A stretch of 64,000 bases of DNA, taken from the NCBI GenBank assembly GCA_009741485.1, contig CM019215.1:76634512-76698511 (forward strand), written 5' to 3'. Positions within the stretch are counted from its first letter, which is position 1. Each line of letters opens with the position of its first letter. The notes under the pieces were generated by a model, which did no database searches, was not told the origin of the DNA, and saw nothing but the letters and a program-made list of their open reading frames with translations. This document shows, in pieces, positions 34,881 to 48,146 of the stretch. The translations under genes were made by a program, and so were the position numbers. The stretch is from Malurus cyaneus samueli (lineage: Eukaryota > Chordata > Aves > Passeriformes > Maluridae).

Positions 34881-37800
34881 GGATTTCCCTGAGTCCTGAG
34901 AAGCAAGTTGATTAAGAAGACAGCAATGAAAGTAACATTACAAAAAAAATTACATGGGGATTTTCAAACTAAAGTTTAATAAAGGACATCTATGAATTAA
35001 ATAAATATGTTAAAAAAACCACAAACAATCCAAACACCCTCCAAAACACTCCAGGAACTTATCTTAGGTTTGCTCAAAATAGCAATGGTTGCTGGCATTC
35101 TGACAACTTATCTGATTCTTGAGTTAAAAAAGAGCAGAAAAAGATTCAGATTATTATAGATTTTCCATTACAAAGAGGTTGTGAATGCGTGTAATATAAA
35201 CTTTGATTTTCATTCACACTTAAATGTCACCTCAGTAGGGTTATTATTAGGGGTTATTTCATTATTTGCTTTCATGAAATTTTCAAAACTCAAAGATGTT
35301 TTATACACAGAGGATTTGAATGTCTATGTTAATAACAGCTCAATAATAATATAAGTAATAACATAACTGAAAAAAAGTGGAACCCCAAATCTCAGCAAGT
35401 AAAATTCAGTCATTAAGGTAATATTAAATACCTTTAATCCAGTGAATTACTAATTTTTCTTCCTGTATTCATTCAGCAGAGATTATTTTATTCCATAGCA
35501 ACACAGACTTAATAACTTTCATATCAATAATGGAGGTAAATCTAGAATGAACATAGCATCTGCGGAACCACATTTTTAGTAGTATAAAGGATAAGTTGTG
35601 TTTCTGTGGATAAGGAAATCCTGTTGTGTAGGGAAGAATATTTTGAAGGTAAGCTCTAGAATAATATTATTAGTAATCTGTTGAGTCATTTATTGGTCTG
35701 TGCTCCATAATGGACTCTGCTTCCAAAACCTAGAGTAAATCAGTGACTGTGACTGTATTTTGAACAGCAAAATATAATCAATCTATAAAATAGGTAAAAA
35801 TCCTGAAAGTATAAAATATTCAACCATATCTTTGTGCAGAAGACATAATCTACTCTCACTGCTTTCCAAATCCTTGCTCTTTGACTCACTGACATTTTTG
35901 CAGATCTATGTTACAAGAATAGCATTAATTTCAGATTTGTGTGGTAGAGGTCTTGAATCCAAAGATTAGCAATCTTTTATATTCTCACCCCACAAAGAAT
36001 TTTTATAAACTTTCCCAAGTACTCACATTTTAATTTTTTTAAGAGCGCATGGAAGACTTGTTCCTTCTTTCCTGAAATTCCTTTCAGACATTGTGCTATA
36101 CATTTGTCTTCAGCTCTGTATGCATACAATGTAAATTTAATAGTCAAGTATCTCCAGATACTGCTACTCTTAGCTGAAGGTTTTACACATATCTTTTTAT
36201 TTCAGCAGCAATAATGTATACAATAAAAATTTAGCTTAAAAAGTTGAAATGTTTGTGCCAGTGAAGTATTTAAATTGCTTTATGTGCAGAAAGTGTTTTG
36301 CAGTATGTTGTGATTTGCATGGGGCATGCTGTTGGAACATTTGAGATGATCTAAATATGTGTGCAGCAGTTCCCTATTTTAGGAAATTTAAACAAAAAAG
36401 TTCTCTAAATCATGTGTCTTTTTTACATTATCTTAGCTGCTTGACACTGATAGCATTTGAGGTTTTGGCATATAGAGAGACATCCACTTTAACACCTTGA
36501 CTGTGCAATGGTTTATAGAGATATTTTTTTAGAGAATGTGTCAAAGCAGAAGTAATTAACTGATACAATTTACATGTGCACTGGAGCTCCCTAATCCTAT
36601 TGACTTCATGTCATCTCAGCTACCTTGACATATTTCAATTCCTCTGCATTTCATATTTCTCTAATTACCTTTTAAAAAAATAAGGTCTTGAAAACCTGAC
36701 ATGCATCTTCTAGAAAGGGAGTGAAAAAACATGGAATTAAACACAAATTTCCTGTATACCAGGTTATGAATAAATGAAAAACAATTATTTTCCCTAGTTC
36801 CATAGAGCTGTTTACAAAAAGAAATACCCCTGTCAAGTTAAAATTGTTTGATCACTCTTCAAAAATGGTCTTAAAATATTTTAATTAGAATTTTTATGAC
36901 AATTTATTAAGTCAATTTAATACTATGTTCTTTTTTTTTTTTTTTTTTTTTTTTTACCTAAAATCTTCCTGGCTGTGTATTAATTATGTGATAGAAACAT
37001 CTCAGGTAAAAACCTCTTAAATGTCAAAAATATACACTTGATATTCAATTTGGTATTAATTTAACATACGGCAGCTCACTCTCACACACAGATTGAGTGT
37101 AGCAGCATGTTAACGACCACATTTTCTGTCTTCCCATTTTGGAAATCAGGCTTGCATACAGACTGTCCAGCTTAGAGCAAATGTGTATCTATTCAACAGA
37201 ACCAATATTCACCCAGTGTCTGCTACAAATACAGAGAATTTTCTCAGGAACGAGCATGCCACATGATGTCAAAAAGTCAAACACCGGTCTATCACGTTGA
37301 CTTTACCAATGAAATGTGTGTAAAGGACTAGTACAGTTGCCAAGAGCAGAGTTTGGCTACAGGACTGTACATCTGTAACTGAGCAGTGTCAGCTGTTTTT
37401 TTCAGTTGTGGCAAGAGGGCAGGAAACATTGCCATACATATACTACATGAGGAAGCATTGTTAAGTAATTCCAGAAGCGTGAATCTTGTATGAATCAAGT
37501 CTCAGCAGTTATTTAAAAAAAATATAAATATATATAAATATATTAAAAATATTTCCTTTTTTCCCAGTGCTGTTTAGGCCACTTTGCAGTCCAAGTTGTT
37601 TTCGGTATACTGTCAAGATGTGTGAAAATTTCAAACATAATCTTCCACATGAAAATTTCTATGCTGTCAAATGGGCTCCATCACTGCATCTGCTTCCCTG
37701 TCCCAAAAAGAGAGAGCTTATATTGGTTGAGTCTGTCTTTCAGAGAACAAAGGATACCTTTCCTGTGACAACAGAAAGCACAAAACTTCCCTGTTGCCAT

Positions 37801-38773
37801 ATGTTGTGTCTCTTCCTCAGCACACTGCTGGTAGAAGCTTGGCCAATTTCGCTTTTGCTTTTTTGAAAACTTATTTCAAATATGCACCTTACAAAGTCTC
37901 ATTGGGAGATTAACTCATATGGTGTTGAAATATCTTTACTTTCCTCAGGAGGTTAAGGGGAAGTTTGTGCACATTAATATCAGACTTGTGAGCTAAGTAC
38001 ACCTGATAGTTGTTAATTCTTTAGCTAAACAAAAAGTAAGCTATCGACCTGAGGTGAATAAAAGACTTCTGGTTCAAGAAAGACTCAGGCAGACCTTGGC
38101 AGTGCCATTAATCATGAACAGAACTCAAGCAGGTTGTATAGCTCTGCAGAGACTTTGGAAGGAGCATATCAGGATATATGCACTTTGGGGGCCATAAACC
38201 ATTGTCTTAATGAAATGTCTATGCTTTAGATCATCAGAAGAAGTCACATAAAACTGTTTTGCATGAGATCTTCCAAGGCATGATGCCTTGTGCATATCTG
38301 AACTTCTGTCATCTGCCTTGCTGTCTTTAGGCATGGGTATGTACATAAAGAGTGGACAAGTGTGCTGGTTTATATTTTTATTCTGCCTCTGTTTAAATTT
38401 TGTCAAGAGCAAAATTCATAGAGTGTCCAGACTCAAAAGATTTTCTGAAATGCTTCCTGTGAGTGTGGCAGTGACATAGAGTGATATGCTGAACGGTAGC
38501 AAATGATCAGTGGAAAAATAACAGTATTTATAACATATATGTGTATGGTGCCCACAGAGTAACAATCTAATTGCAAAGAAAAATGATGTGGAGTTCTTTA
38601 CATGTACTTCTTTACTGATACTTACAAGGGGAAAGGTGTCTTGGTACTAAAAATACAATAATAGTCTTTAAAAACCTTTGCCACTTTTACATTCTAATAG
38701 TAGTCTCATTTCAAAAGAAGAGGGAGAGCCAAGGGAAATTTCCTTCACATAAAGGAATAGCTGCTTTCATATT
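34881..38773. other. Intergenic, simple repeats only
   Basis: Contains a T run at about 36930-36955 and an A/T-rich (AAATATAT)-like stretch at about 37515-37550 that ends in a splice-acceptor-like TTTCCTTTTTTCCCAG. No recognised gene; the 99-codon open frame at 37567-37866 has no recognisable homologue and starts with GTG. Confidence 0.45.
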
Positions 38774-38935
38774 TTTATTATTTTGGAAAAATGTAATATT
38801 TGTATGAACATTTTAAATATTCATTAGTGTATGCTCAGATCTTTTCCTTTTTAATTTGGGCTTTACATCCTCAGAGTGAGCAATAATTTAAATTTTCAGT
38901 GAAACTTTGGAAGAAGAAATATGTTGTCTGACATA

Positions 38936-38968
<33 letters not shown>

Positions 38969-39529
38969 GACAAGAAACATAACCCCAAACACAATGTACA
39001 CGTTCCCCTCCTCCCCCGCAGTTCTAGTCATCAGATATACTCCAGGAAGTGATCTCCATTTTTTTTCTAAAAGAAGTCAGCATGTTGCTATTGCTCCTTG
39101 TCTTAAAGTTCGTGTCTGATTTACCATTCAGTTTTGTAACACCATCACAGAAGACATTTTACCACTTAAATGATAAAAGTTTCAATAGGCACTTTAGTGG
39201 AATTACGAAAAAGCTACCACTCTTCCACCGTGATGCCAGAAAGCTATCTTCTTTCTAAATCAGGTCAGTAAACTGCACCTCTTAGGCCTGAGCTTGTCTC
39301 AGTGTAATTCCAGAGTAACAAAATAACAACAACAAAAACCTGTGTATGATACAGGATTTATCATTCTTTCGCAAATCAAACCAAAACTGACGATATGATA
39401 AATGTAACTTGCTGGAAACAATTGCTGTCTTTTATAATCAAAGGAATTGTGTCCTATATAAAGCTTAGGTTTATCTTTTAAATTGGTTGTTGGTTTGCTT
39501 TTCTTTTTATTTCACTGTTGTAGTCATTC
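38774..39529 (-). other. CDH9: Region downstream of CDH9 stop, probable 3' UTR
   Basis: Sequence just past the stop codon on the minus strand. Candidate AATAAA signals (TTTATT on the plus strand) are at 39506-39511, implausibly close to the stop, and at 38774-38779. A 26-A run (T on the sense strand) is at about 38943-38968. The true cleavage site cannot be fixed from sequence alone and the UTR may be longer. Confidence 0.35.
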
Positions 39530-40029
39530 TTAAGTGACTTTGTCAGGGTTATAACTTTCTTCTTCTCCAAACATGTCTGCCAAGATCTTAAAGCGAGGTC
39601 CCCAGTCACTCAGATAGTCATAATCCTGGTCTGCCTCTGTCGTAAGGGAGTCTATAGAGCTGAGGGACTCTGCAACAGATCCATTTCCTTCATAAGCATA
39701 GGTTGCCAAGGAGTCATAAGGGGGTGCAGATGGATCTACATCGTTTTCCTTCAGCCTCTGATTAATGAAATCTCTTATGTCTGTGTTGTCTTCCGCTGGG
39801 GCTCTGTGGCGCGGGAAACGCAAGGTGTCTGGCTTTATGTCCCTGCGTATTTTGTTATCTTCAATCACTTTGGGATTCCTCAGGGCGCCTATGTCAAAAG
39901 CCTGGGTGTCCTCTTCTCCACCTCCTTCGTCATCATAATGGATAACGTTATCTCTGATGTCTTCTTTAGAGGTCATCAGGGTGTCCTTTTTCTTCTGCCT
40001 CCGTAGTGCCACGTACAGCACCACAATGA
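39530..40029 (-). CDS. CDH9: CDH9 exon 12: end of membrane span and cytoplasmic tail
   Basis: Last coding exon, 500 bp: two bases finishing a split Val codon, 165 codons and a TAA stop (39532-39530). The acceptor is CTCTCGTTGCAG before TCATTGTGG. It begins with the cytoplasmic end of the membrane helix ([14 protein letters not shown]), whose basic residues mark the inner face. An acidic juxtamembrane motif [14 protein letters not shown] follows at about exon residues 33-46, the region by which type II cadherins bind p120-catenin. From about residue 105 on, [19 protein letters not shown] and [12 protein letters not shown] form the beta-catenin-binding segment that links the receptor to alpha-catenin and actin. 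The C-terminus ESYNPDKVT is the feature that best separates CDH9 from CDH6 and CDH10. No frameshift or internal stop. Confidence 0.96.
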
Positions 40030-43000
40030 CTGCAACGAGAGACAACTGAAGTTAAAGACATGCACAGAAATAATTTAGCACTCTGATGCCACATAGTTAT
40101 ATCCTTCTTTGAAAGCCACAAATGATCAAAGGGACTTTTGTCCTTAGAAAAGAGCAGCACTGAGAAGTGTTCTAGCAAAAGAAAAATCATTTGCTATTTG
40201 ATGTATGAGTCTATCTTTTGTAAATGCTCCCTATACTGCTGGAGAAAGTACCAAAAAAATTTCCTGCTGGCCTGCTTTGCAAACAAATAGAAATGAACAG
40301 AACTTATGCTTTTTAGTTCAGAGAGATAGAAATGTATTTAAAAAAAAAAAAAAAGTATATAGTTCATTAAAAACAAAAAAAATCCCTAAATTTACACATT
40401 GAAAACAAGAATAAAAAACAAAACAAAAAAACCCACAACCTACAGAGTATTAAAGACAAAAACAATAATTTGGAATTTAGAATAACAAATAATTTGAATA
40501 GTTTTAAATATGGAATTTTTGAAATACAGAAAAAATAATTCTACTTTAGCTTTTTATACAGTACACTTCAGCCTCCTCAGAAATCTGCTTAAAAAATCAC
40601 GTTTTAAGGTTCCAGAGAGAAGAGGAATCCAGAAGAGCTGGTTAATTTTCAAGTGTCACCTCCTCCAAACTCAACAGTGGTCCAACGTGAGGAGCAGGAA
40701 ATCAAGCAAAGACAACAGGAGACCTGCACTGATGAATAAGAAGCTCTTGACTAAACTCAGGGATAAAAAGAGGCATCTAAGAGCTGAAAACAGAGACAGG
40801 TGAGCCAGGAGGAATATAAAGTGATGGACCCACTGCTGAATGGTGCAGGGGAGCTGTTGCCAAATGACATGGAAAAGGCCAACCGAGCCAGCAGCTTCTT
40901 TGTCTCTGTCTTTTCTTGGTAAAGTTGTCCTTCAGTAATTCCAGATCTCTCAGACAAGAGGGCAAGTCTGGAATAAGAAAGATTTATCCTTGGTGGAAGA
41001 GGATCAGGTTAGGGAATGTTTAAACAAACTGCACACACAAGTACAGGGGGTCTGGTGAGATACACACATGAATGATGAGGAAGGTGGCCAATATATCATT
41101 GTAATGCTACTTGTGATAATTTTTGAAATGTCATGGGGCCTGGAAGAGGTTTCTGAGGACTGCAGCATCACTTTTATCTTCTAGAAGGGCAAAAATGAAC
41201 TAGGGAACCACTGACCAATCAGCCTCATCTTGATTCTGAGGAAAGTGATGGCAAAAATAATTCTGGAAATGAAAAATGCCGTGTTAGTCTAGCAGGCATG
41301 GATTTATGAAGGTGAAATTGTGTTAACTCACTTGGATTGCCTTCTACAAAGGGGCGACTGGTTGAGGAAGGGAGAAAAGTTAATTAATTTTATCCTAACT
41401 TTAGTAAGCTTTTGATGTTGTCTTTCATAACAACCTTCTCAGAAAACCTGAGGAAGTGTAGACTACAGCAGCAAATGGTGAGATGGATTGCAAAGCTGCC
41501 AAGCTGTAAAGGTTGTGATCAACATTTCAAAGACCAGATAAGCCCAGTCACTAATAAGGCACCCCAGGATTTGATACTGGGGTTAGTTTTGTTAAATATT
41601 TTCACAAATAGCCTGGCTCATAGGATTGAGAGCACCTCCAGCAAGTTTTCATGCAATAAAAAGTGGAGGTTGTGGCACCATTCAAGGGGTTTTCATCAGG
41701 CTGAGGGAGTTGGCCAAAAGAAACTTCACAATGTTCAATAAAAAGAAATTCCAAGTCTCACACATGGAGAGGAGTAACTGCAAACTGTAGATGCCGTTGG
41801 CCAGCTGAACAGGAAGCAGTGTGTTAGATGAAGCTTTGAGGCCCTGGTGCAAAGCAAGTTCACCATGAGCCATTAATGTGCCCCTGGGTCAAAGAAGATC
41901 AAAAGCATTTGGGACTACCTTGGGAGAAACATTGTTAGTGGGTCTGGTGAGATGATCAGTGCCCTAAGCTCAGCTCTGCCTATGCACCCTCGGAGTTCTG
42001 GGTCCAGTTCTGGCTCCTCATTACAAGACAGACATGGGCTCCCTGGAGTGAGTCCAATGTAGAGCCACAAAGACAATTAAGGGATTGGAACATCTGCCAC
42101 ACCAGAAGAGAGCCAAATTGTTCATGCTGAAGAAGAGAAGGCTCAGGGGTTCTTGTCAATGTGGATAAATACCCAAAGGATGGAAATAAAGATGGAGCCA
42201 AGCTTTTCTGAGCAGCGCCCTATCAAAGGACAAGAGGCAAAACTGAAATGCAGGAAATTCCAAGGAAAATATAAGAAAAAAAGCTTGTTTATTACCAGAA
42301 TGTCAAGCAGTGGAACATGTTGCCCAGAGAAGTTGTGAAGTATCCATTCTGCTCTAACTGGAATTGTGGCAAAGGAGAGAGCATTCTTCTTGCTTAAAAA
42401 AACCCCTGACCTGAGTAATTTTGTTTAGTTGATTTTCTGGTTTTGTATTAAATTTTTCAGAATGAGAGTATTTGTGATTTTAACTGCTATTCCATGACAA
42501 GTGTGACCATTTGCCATTCTTGCTGTGATTTGAAAAATAATTTTCTCACAACATATTTTTTTATCACAGATCAGAAATTCTGACTTTCACCCACTGCTAC
42601 TCAGAAGTTTTCATGTAACCCTGAGCCTTTAGTAATTTATTTAAGTGGTAAACTACTGTGTCATCCAAATGTAAGGAGGTATCCATATGTTATATTCTGT
42701 GTCAGGAGCTATTTTTGGATATTCATTAGACCTATAGTGGGATCTAAGAAGCCCACTGGTTATCAAGAAGAGGCAAAGGACAGCATATGTAGGACTCAGT
42801 CTGATTTCTGCAGCTCACATTGTGCCTGTGTGAGATATAAAGTGGGTTTTTATTCATTAGTGGTTGATTAAGGCTATATTAAAGTAAGATGCACATGACT
42901 ATTGACTGCTTTGAATATGTGGTAAATAATGCAGTATTTAAAAATAAGGTAAAACAAATAACAATGCTCCTCATGAAATCCATGCTTGCCTGAAATAAAA

Positions 43001-43437
43001 AATCTTCCTGTGAAGCTTTATATGGATATGAACAGTAACAGTGTACATTACAATTATTTTCTCCTTTTCCATTTCTTCATTCTCCTTTTGTTCAAGTGGG
43101 CATGAAGAATTAAATAAAGGCTGATACTTAGTCCTTGCTGCTGTTACTGATAGTAGAACTTGTCTATCTTAGTAATAATAAAAAAATTTAGTCTTTCACG
43201 AAAGAGACTTAAAACTACTTTAGACAAAAAATTATGATTTGGGTTTCACTGAGAAGTGGTTCTCTTCATGCTATAAGAAATATTGTATGGATTGGCAGAC
43301 TCATGGTCATGGTCCGTGCTTTGGGATATTTTTCTAGAAATAAACTGCCACACATTTTCAATGGCTTCTGTTAAACACCAGGTGAAGCCAATGAATAATC
43401 AGAGTAATGCACCTTGCAGGCTTTCATGAGAGCTCAC
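40030..43437 (-). other. CDH9: CDH9 intron 11
   Basis: 3408 bp between the exon 11 donor (GTGAGC) and the exon 12 acceptor (TTGCAG). More than half is a decayed CR1 element lying antisense to the gene. An A-rich stretch is at 40338-40440. No exon-like sequence otherwise recognised. Confidence 0.85.
40560..42375 (+). mobile_element. CR1 LINE, 1.8 kb, decayed ORF2 plus 3' UTR
   Basis: The longest LINE copy here. Short frames still read like CR1 ORF2: a pre-RT segment near 40590-40800 (VPERRGIQKSW, NRRPALMNKKLLTKLRDKK), a broken version of the reverse-transcriptase DFSKAFD-VSHN block near 41395-41435, a PQ-LILG-VL-NIFTN-L block near 41565-41610, and NFTMFNKKK-like sequence near 41725. These are followed by the 3' region GGGTCCAGTTCTGGCTCCTC and AGCAGTGGAACATGTTGCCC. 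Frames shift repeatedly, so it cannot encode a working enzyme. Plus orientation, antisense to CDH9. Confidence 0.85.
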
Positions 43438-43689
43438 CTAGAAGAATAACAATACACAGCAGGATTGCAATCAGCGCTCCAGTGCTGAGGCCCACTGGTA
43501 GGAAGATTGCTTCCACATTGCAGGACTGGATGGTGCCATCAGAATCACATCTGCAAACACGGATAGTCAAAGTGTTGGTGCTGCTCTGGACAGGGTAACT
43601 GCTGTCTTCTATTACCACTGGAAGGAAATACAGCTCTTGCTGCCTTCTGCTGTAGCCATTTCTCCTGGTTTCAATCCCAGCTGTATTGT
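43438..43689 (-). CDS. CDH9: CDH9 exon 11: end of EC5, stalk and membrane span
   Basis: 252 bp between acceptor CATGTTTTACAG and donor TAG/GTGAGC. It starts with the last two bases of an Asn codon and ends with the first base of a Val codon, phase 1 on both sides. It encodes the end of the fifth cadherin repeat ([17 protein letters not shown], then [15 protein letters not shown]), the cysteine-containing membrane-proximal part [17 protein letters not shown] that is typical of EC5 in classical cadherins, and most of the transmembrane helix ([17 protein letters not shown]). An NNT glycosylation sequon spans the exon 10/11 junction. The length equals the usual size of this exon in type II cadherins. 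Frame open throughout. Confidence 0.96.
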
Positions 43690-46600
43690 CTGTAAAACAT
43701 GACAGTCGTTAGCAGATTTTTATTGTGTGCTTCATTTCACATTGTAGCTTGTATCACCATTAGTAAAAGGCCTTAATTTCATATTTGAAACCTGGTGAAT
43801 GACATGCATTATGTAATTGTCTTGCTTTCCCATTACAGAAGGTATTGTGTTCTGACTGGTACAGGTATTTTTTTTTCAGAGCCTTGAACAATATACCTTT
43901 TCTTGTAAACCTGTAAGGAGCTGAAATTTCAAAGACAATAATAATAATTAAAAAAAGCCCAAACAAAACATTACAAGTATGATTCAGAAGGCTTTTTCAG
44001 TTTTTGTTTTCTCCTTGTCTCCTTACATTCCATCCTGTAGTCCATAGGATTTTGATTCCATATATATTTAGAATCATATCTCTATCAATTAAATAATTTT
44101 CTTAAAAATTCAAAGTAATATATCTGGACAATATGCAATCACTTTAGCATTCCCGCCCCATTAAAATAACTAGAGAAATGAACTGAGCACTTGAAATCAG
44201 TACAGTATCCATCAATTAGTTCACTTCTAGACTTTTTCATTTTTTCCCAGTTAGTTATTGCTGAATCAAATTCAGTAGCAAGGAAATGATGTAAAGATTA
44301 AAAGAATTACATTAAAAACAATCCCAAAATTAATTTAGCAGGGAATTAGTGAGATGGCAAGTCTGAATGGCAGCAACCTGCAGCAGTTACCATTTTGCCA
44401 CCTCACCAATATTCTTCATTATTTTTTTTAGGCGATGTCACACGATGGCTCTCATCTCTTCGAGTTTTGTTACTAGGTAAAGGATTAAGGGCTCCAAATT
44501 CCACACTCAAATACTGGTATGGAGTTCTGATTAAGGAAAATAAGAAGAAATCCTAAGTATCCAAAACTAGGTATGTTATGATTAGACACCATTGAGAAGG
44601 TGCATGACTTTAAAAAAAAATGTTTCAGACACCTCCTTTTTTATCAAACTTAAACATGGGCAGGTCAAATTCAGTTACACTTAGTTTTGCAAAGGAAAAG
44701 TGTCTCAAAGTAGTTTGAATCAAATCAGCTTCCATTTTAAGCTTTTTCTTTCGCTCTATGATTAATATCCTGCACTGTATAAAAAAAAAAATCTAAGAAC
44801 TAATTTGAAGACATTCAGTGCAATCTTATTGCTATTATTTTTTCCATGTTTCAATGATTAGAATTATTTTTATTATTTTTCTTTTTTTTCTTGTAATTGC
44901 AACACTGAAGACCGTTTCAATAGCTTACAATGCAGCTAAATGACTTTCCATCCTTCTTTGAGAAGAATCAATTAGATCAGCCTCTTAACTCCTTGATTTT
45001 GAACGCCTTTTGTTTCCCTTTTATAATTCCTTTCAATTGTTCAAAGTTCTTTAGAGAATATGAACACATGCAGGCATTTGAGTGATATACAGGATAGTCC
45101 AGAGAATCTGAGATAGCTTCTGGTTCTTCAGTCTGTTGGTAATAATTTAATAGGGCTTCCGTTTGGAAAGATTTTTTTTCCAGTAGCTCTATAAATCATT
45201 GATAATCAAAGAAAAGGTTTTTATGATTATTTGTTCTTACACTGTAAGGAGCAATAGCATACTTCTTCTTTTCTTTTTTCTTTTCTTTCTCCTTTTTTTA
45301 AGTAAGTGTTAAGAAATACTTTTAAGAGTGTATCTTGGTGGCTTCCACTTTCTGTGGGAATATTGCACTTGTTTTTATACAGTAGTGAAATTTCATTCAT
45401 TAACAGAATACTGAGATCCAAAGTCATCTCTGTGTTAACATTACTGGTTTTAAGAGGGAAATTTAATTATCTAATAATATTTGAATGACTTCCTCACCAA
45501 ACTTACATGCTATGCACACTTTACAAAAGCTGCAATTACTGTATAGACTTACTAATTTTAAAGATTCTTTTGATTAATTAAAGCTCTTAAAATTACCTGA
45601 GAAGACCTTCTATTTAAAGTGAAAGTTTGGAATTATTNNNNNAACAGATGGGAAAAAAAAAGAAATTAAAACTTTTATTTTAAAGAAATGTTTGCAAAAA
45701 ATAAATCATAAGTATTAAGACTATCTAGTATTCGTGTTCTAAGACTATATAATTGTGAAGATTCTACCCAAATGGGCCTTGAAATATGTTCCAGAGAGGA
45801 GTAATGTCGTATTGTTCCAAGAAAAGAAAAAAATGAACTTGAATCCATTGTAAAGTTGTCCTTCATATTCACTGAGCTGTCTCAAGAAAATTGTTTGATT
45901 GACCTCTGATAAAATGCTGTTGATTTTCATAATTTTGGTTTTCTAAGATACTACTATTCATGTCTGCAATGTTATGAATGGTCTCAGTATATATTTTTTT
46001 TGCAAATCCATAAGTGAAGTTCTTAGCTCATCTGTTCAGTCTCTTTACCTATCTATGACACACAAAGATACAAGTCACTTGCAAATTTAGGAATAAACCA
46101 TTTTCATTGTATCAGCTTCGCTGGAGAGCCATGCATAAAGAGAAAATAAACACAGTTATTCAAATTTGTTTCTTCCTGAAGCTTCTTCAGGATTAATAGT
46201 TGTTAGCTTATTTTGTTGGCTTTAATTTCCTATTAAATAATGAAGACAATAGTGCATGGCTTCAAAAATAATGGGAGCCATACGCACAGTTCTGTACACA
46301 TTTTTAAAAGGCTGAGAAATGACTTTTGCAATTTTATTTTGATTGGTATATTACTAATTTCTGGCACTTTTAAGGACTTGGATCCCTTAATTCTCAAGAA
46401 AGAAAACTTTACATCACAGTCAGTTTAATCTCAAATTTAAATTGAAAAGAGCAATTTATGTAACTTTTTTTTTAATTATTTGTTATATACTTTTGTAATA
46501 GTAATACTTATGACCTGCACAGTAGAATGTTTTTGAACTTTGTTGGATGGCTTTAGGTGTTCTTTCTTTGAAATGTAAAGTAAATCCTTTGTTATCAAAA

Positions 46601-47402
46601 GCTTATCACAGTTATTCACAGATCACCTAATAGCTGAAATAGTTTTTGTTTTTTTGTGTTTTTTTTCTTATTTGATTAAAGCAGTTCATGGTAAAAAAAA
46701 AAATATTACTGCAGTTTATTATGTTTTTTAGCTGCGTCTGTTCACAAGACTACATCTTTGAAAATGCTTACAGTAGGAAAAAGATCCACTTTTTCATCTT
46801 GGTTTGTTCTTTGCCATCTAACAAAAGAGTTCAAGTTAAAAAGAAAAAGAGGATATTCAGGTTATGGCAAAAATTGGAAGAAAAATCAGGGATGTCCATT
46901 GTATAAATCTCAAAATTATTAAAGGCATTGTGGGACATTACTGCAGCAGCACTGTGCATAGTTACAACTAACTCTTCTGTAGGACTAACTCTTCTGCATC
47001 CTCAAGAAAGCACAATATATGGGTACTTTGAAAATGGTTAACAAAGTCATAATATTTAAACAAGACAGCAACAGTGTCTTGTTTAAGGGTATACCTGTGT
47101 TGGCATATGGATTCTTCCTGAGATACTGAATGATAAAAGGAAGAAAATAAAACAGGTAGCACTGTTTTTCAAGGCCTGTAGGGAAATCTCAGCCTTTGGT
47201 GTTCTGACAATTCCTGCCCCTAAAAATAAGAAAAGGTGCAAGACCTGAATTTATATTAATATAGGTCCCAGAGAGTTTAGCAATTAGAAATGTCATATAA
47301 AAGAGTTAGGTCTGTAGAAACCAGTGTAGTTCAAAGTAAACATATTTGTCATTGTAACCACAGTCTGCTGCTCTGAAAGAGAGATATGGGCACCCAACTT
47401 AC
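43690..47402 (-). other. CDH9: CDH9 intron 10
   Basis: 3713 bp, AT-rich, with a pyrimidine-rich tract at about 45264-45300 and a 5-N gap at 45638-45642. No transposable element or extra exon recognised. Confidence 0.8.
45638..45642. other. Assembly gap (5 N)
   Basis: Five Ns inside CDH9 intron 10, close to an A-rich run. It does not touch coding sequence. Confidence 0.98.
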
Positions 47403-47520
47403 TTCTGTAGTCATGGACTGTGAAATTTGGCTTGTTGGAAGCCTCAGATGACAGTTTGAAGGAAAACTTTTGTCCAGCTGGTGACAAATCTTTGTCTGCT
47501 GCAGTGATGGTCTGTATCAC
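47403..47520 (-). CDS. CDH9: CDH9 exon 10: central EC5
   Basis: 118 bp between acceptor CTGGTTTCAG and donor GAA/GTAAGT. Starts in phase 0 with Val and ends with one base of the Asn codon completed by exon 11. It encodes 39 residues of EC5: [20 protein letters not shown], a DxD-type segment, then a [17 protein letters not shown] strand region with an NFT glycosylation sequon. In type II cadherins this exon follows the ENAKPGQ motif, as it does here. Size and phase match the family. The SPAGQ and HDYRN stretches fit CDH9 better than CDH6 or CDH10, by memory. Confidence 0.95.
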
Positions 47521-48146
47521 CTGAAACCAGATTAATTCTGACATCAGTTCACTCTTCCAAAAGAAGTTTTGTAGAAGTGCAAAGTGGACATCAGATGAAA
47601 CTACTGAAAGTGAAATCCTGCTGGATTACTTTTATTGCCTTAATATGCTGGACAGTGGAAGCAGAAGTCTGAATACTATAACCACCAGAGAATTCAGAAG
47701 GTCTTGCTTTGAGTTATCTGATGGAAATCAGAAAGATTTACCCTATATTCATGCTATTTCATATTTATTGTTTATGTTAAAATGCTAATAATTGCTTTCA
47801 GTTGATTGGTGATACTTCACTTTATGTGCAACTACTCCTGCTACAGTTACAAACCTTTAAGAAAGGGATTTTTTCTCCTCTTATAACTATTTGTCCTCGT
47901 ATAGCTATTAAAAGCACAGTAAAGTGTGGCTCAGGCCCATATAATCAGAGAATTTTTTTTTAAAAAATAGACTGTAAATAGACCATAAAAGTCAGCAAAC
48001 AGAATTCCAATACATATTTCCAACATAGACATTTTGTTTGCAAAAGAATTATGACCATGATGTTATTCTTACACCCAGAAAGTTCTACTGTTATAAATAA
48101 TGAAGAAAGAAAAAGCAAAATAGCAAGCATTCCAAATTTGAAGCAC
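47521..48146 (-). other. CDH9: CDH9 intron 9
   Basis: 626 bp, the shortest intron seen. Its donor is GTGCTT, a poor match to the GTAAGT consensus. If unspliced, the exon 9 frame stays open for 25 codons before a stop at 48071-48069. Confidence 0.9.

Noticed and set aside
40510..40803. 97-codon open frame taken alone as a small gene
   Set aside because: Its residues follow the CR1 ORF2 region before the reverse-transcriptase domain; it is part of the decayed LINE at 40560-42375.
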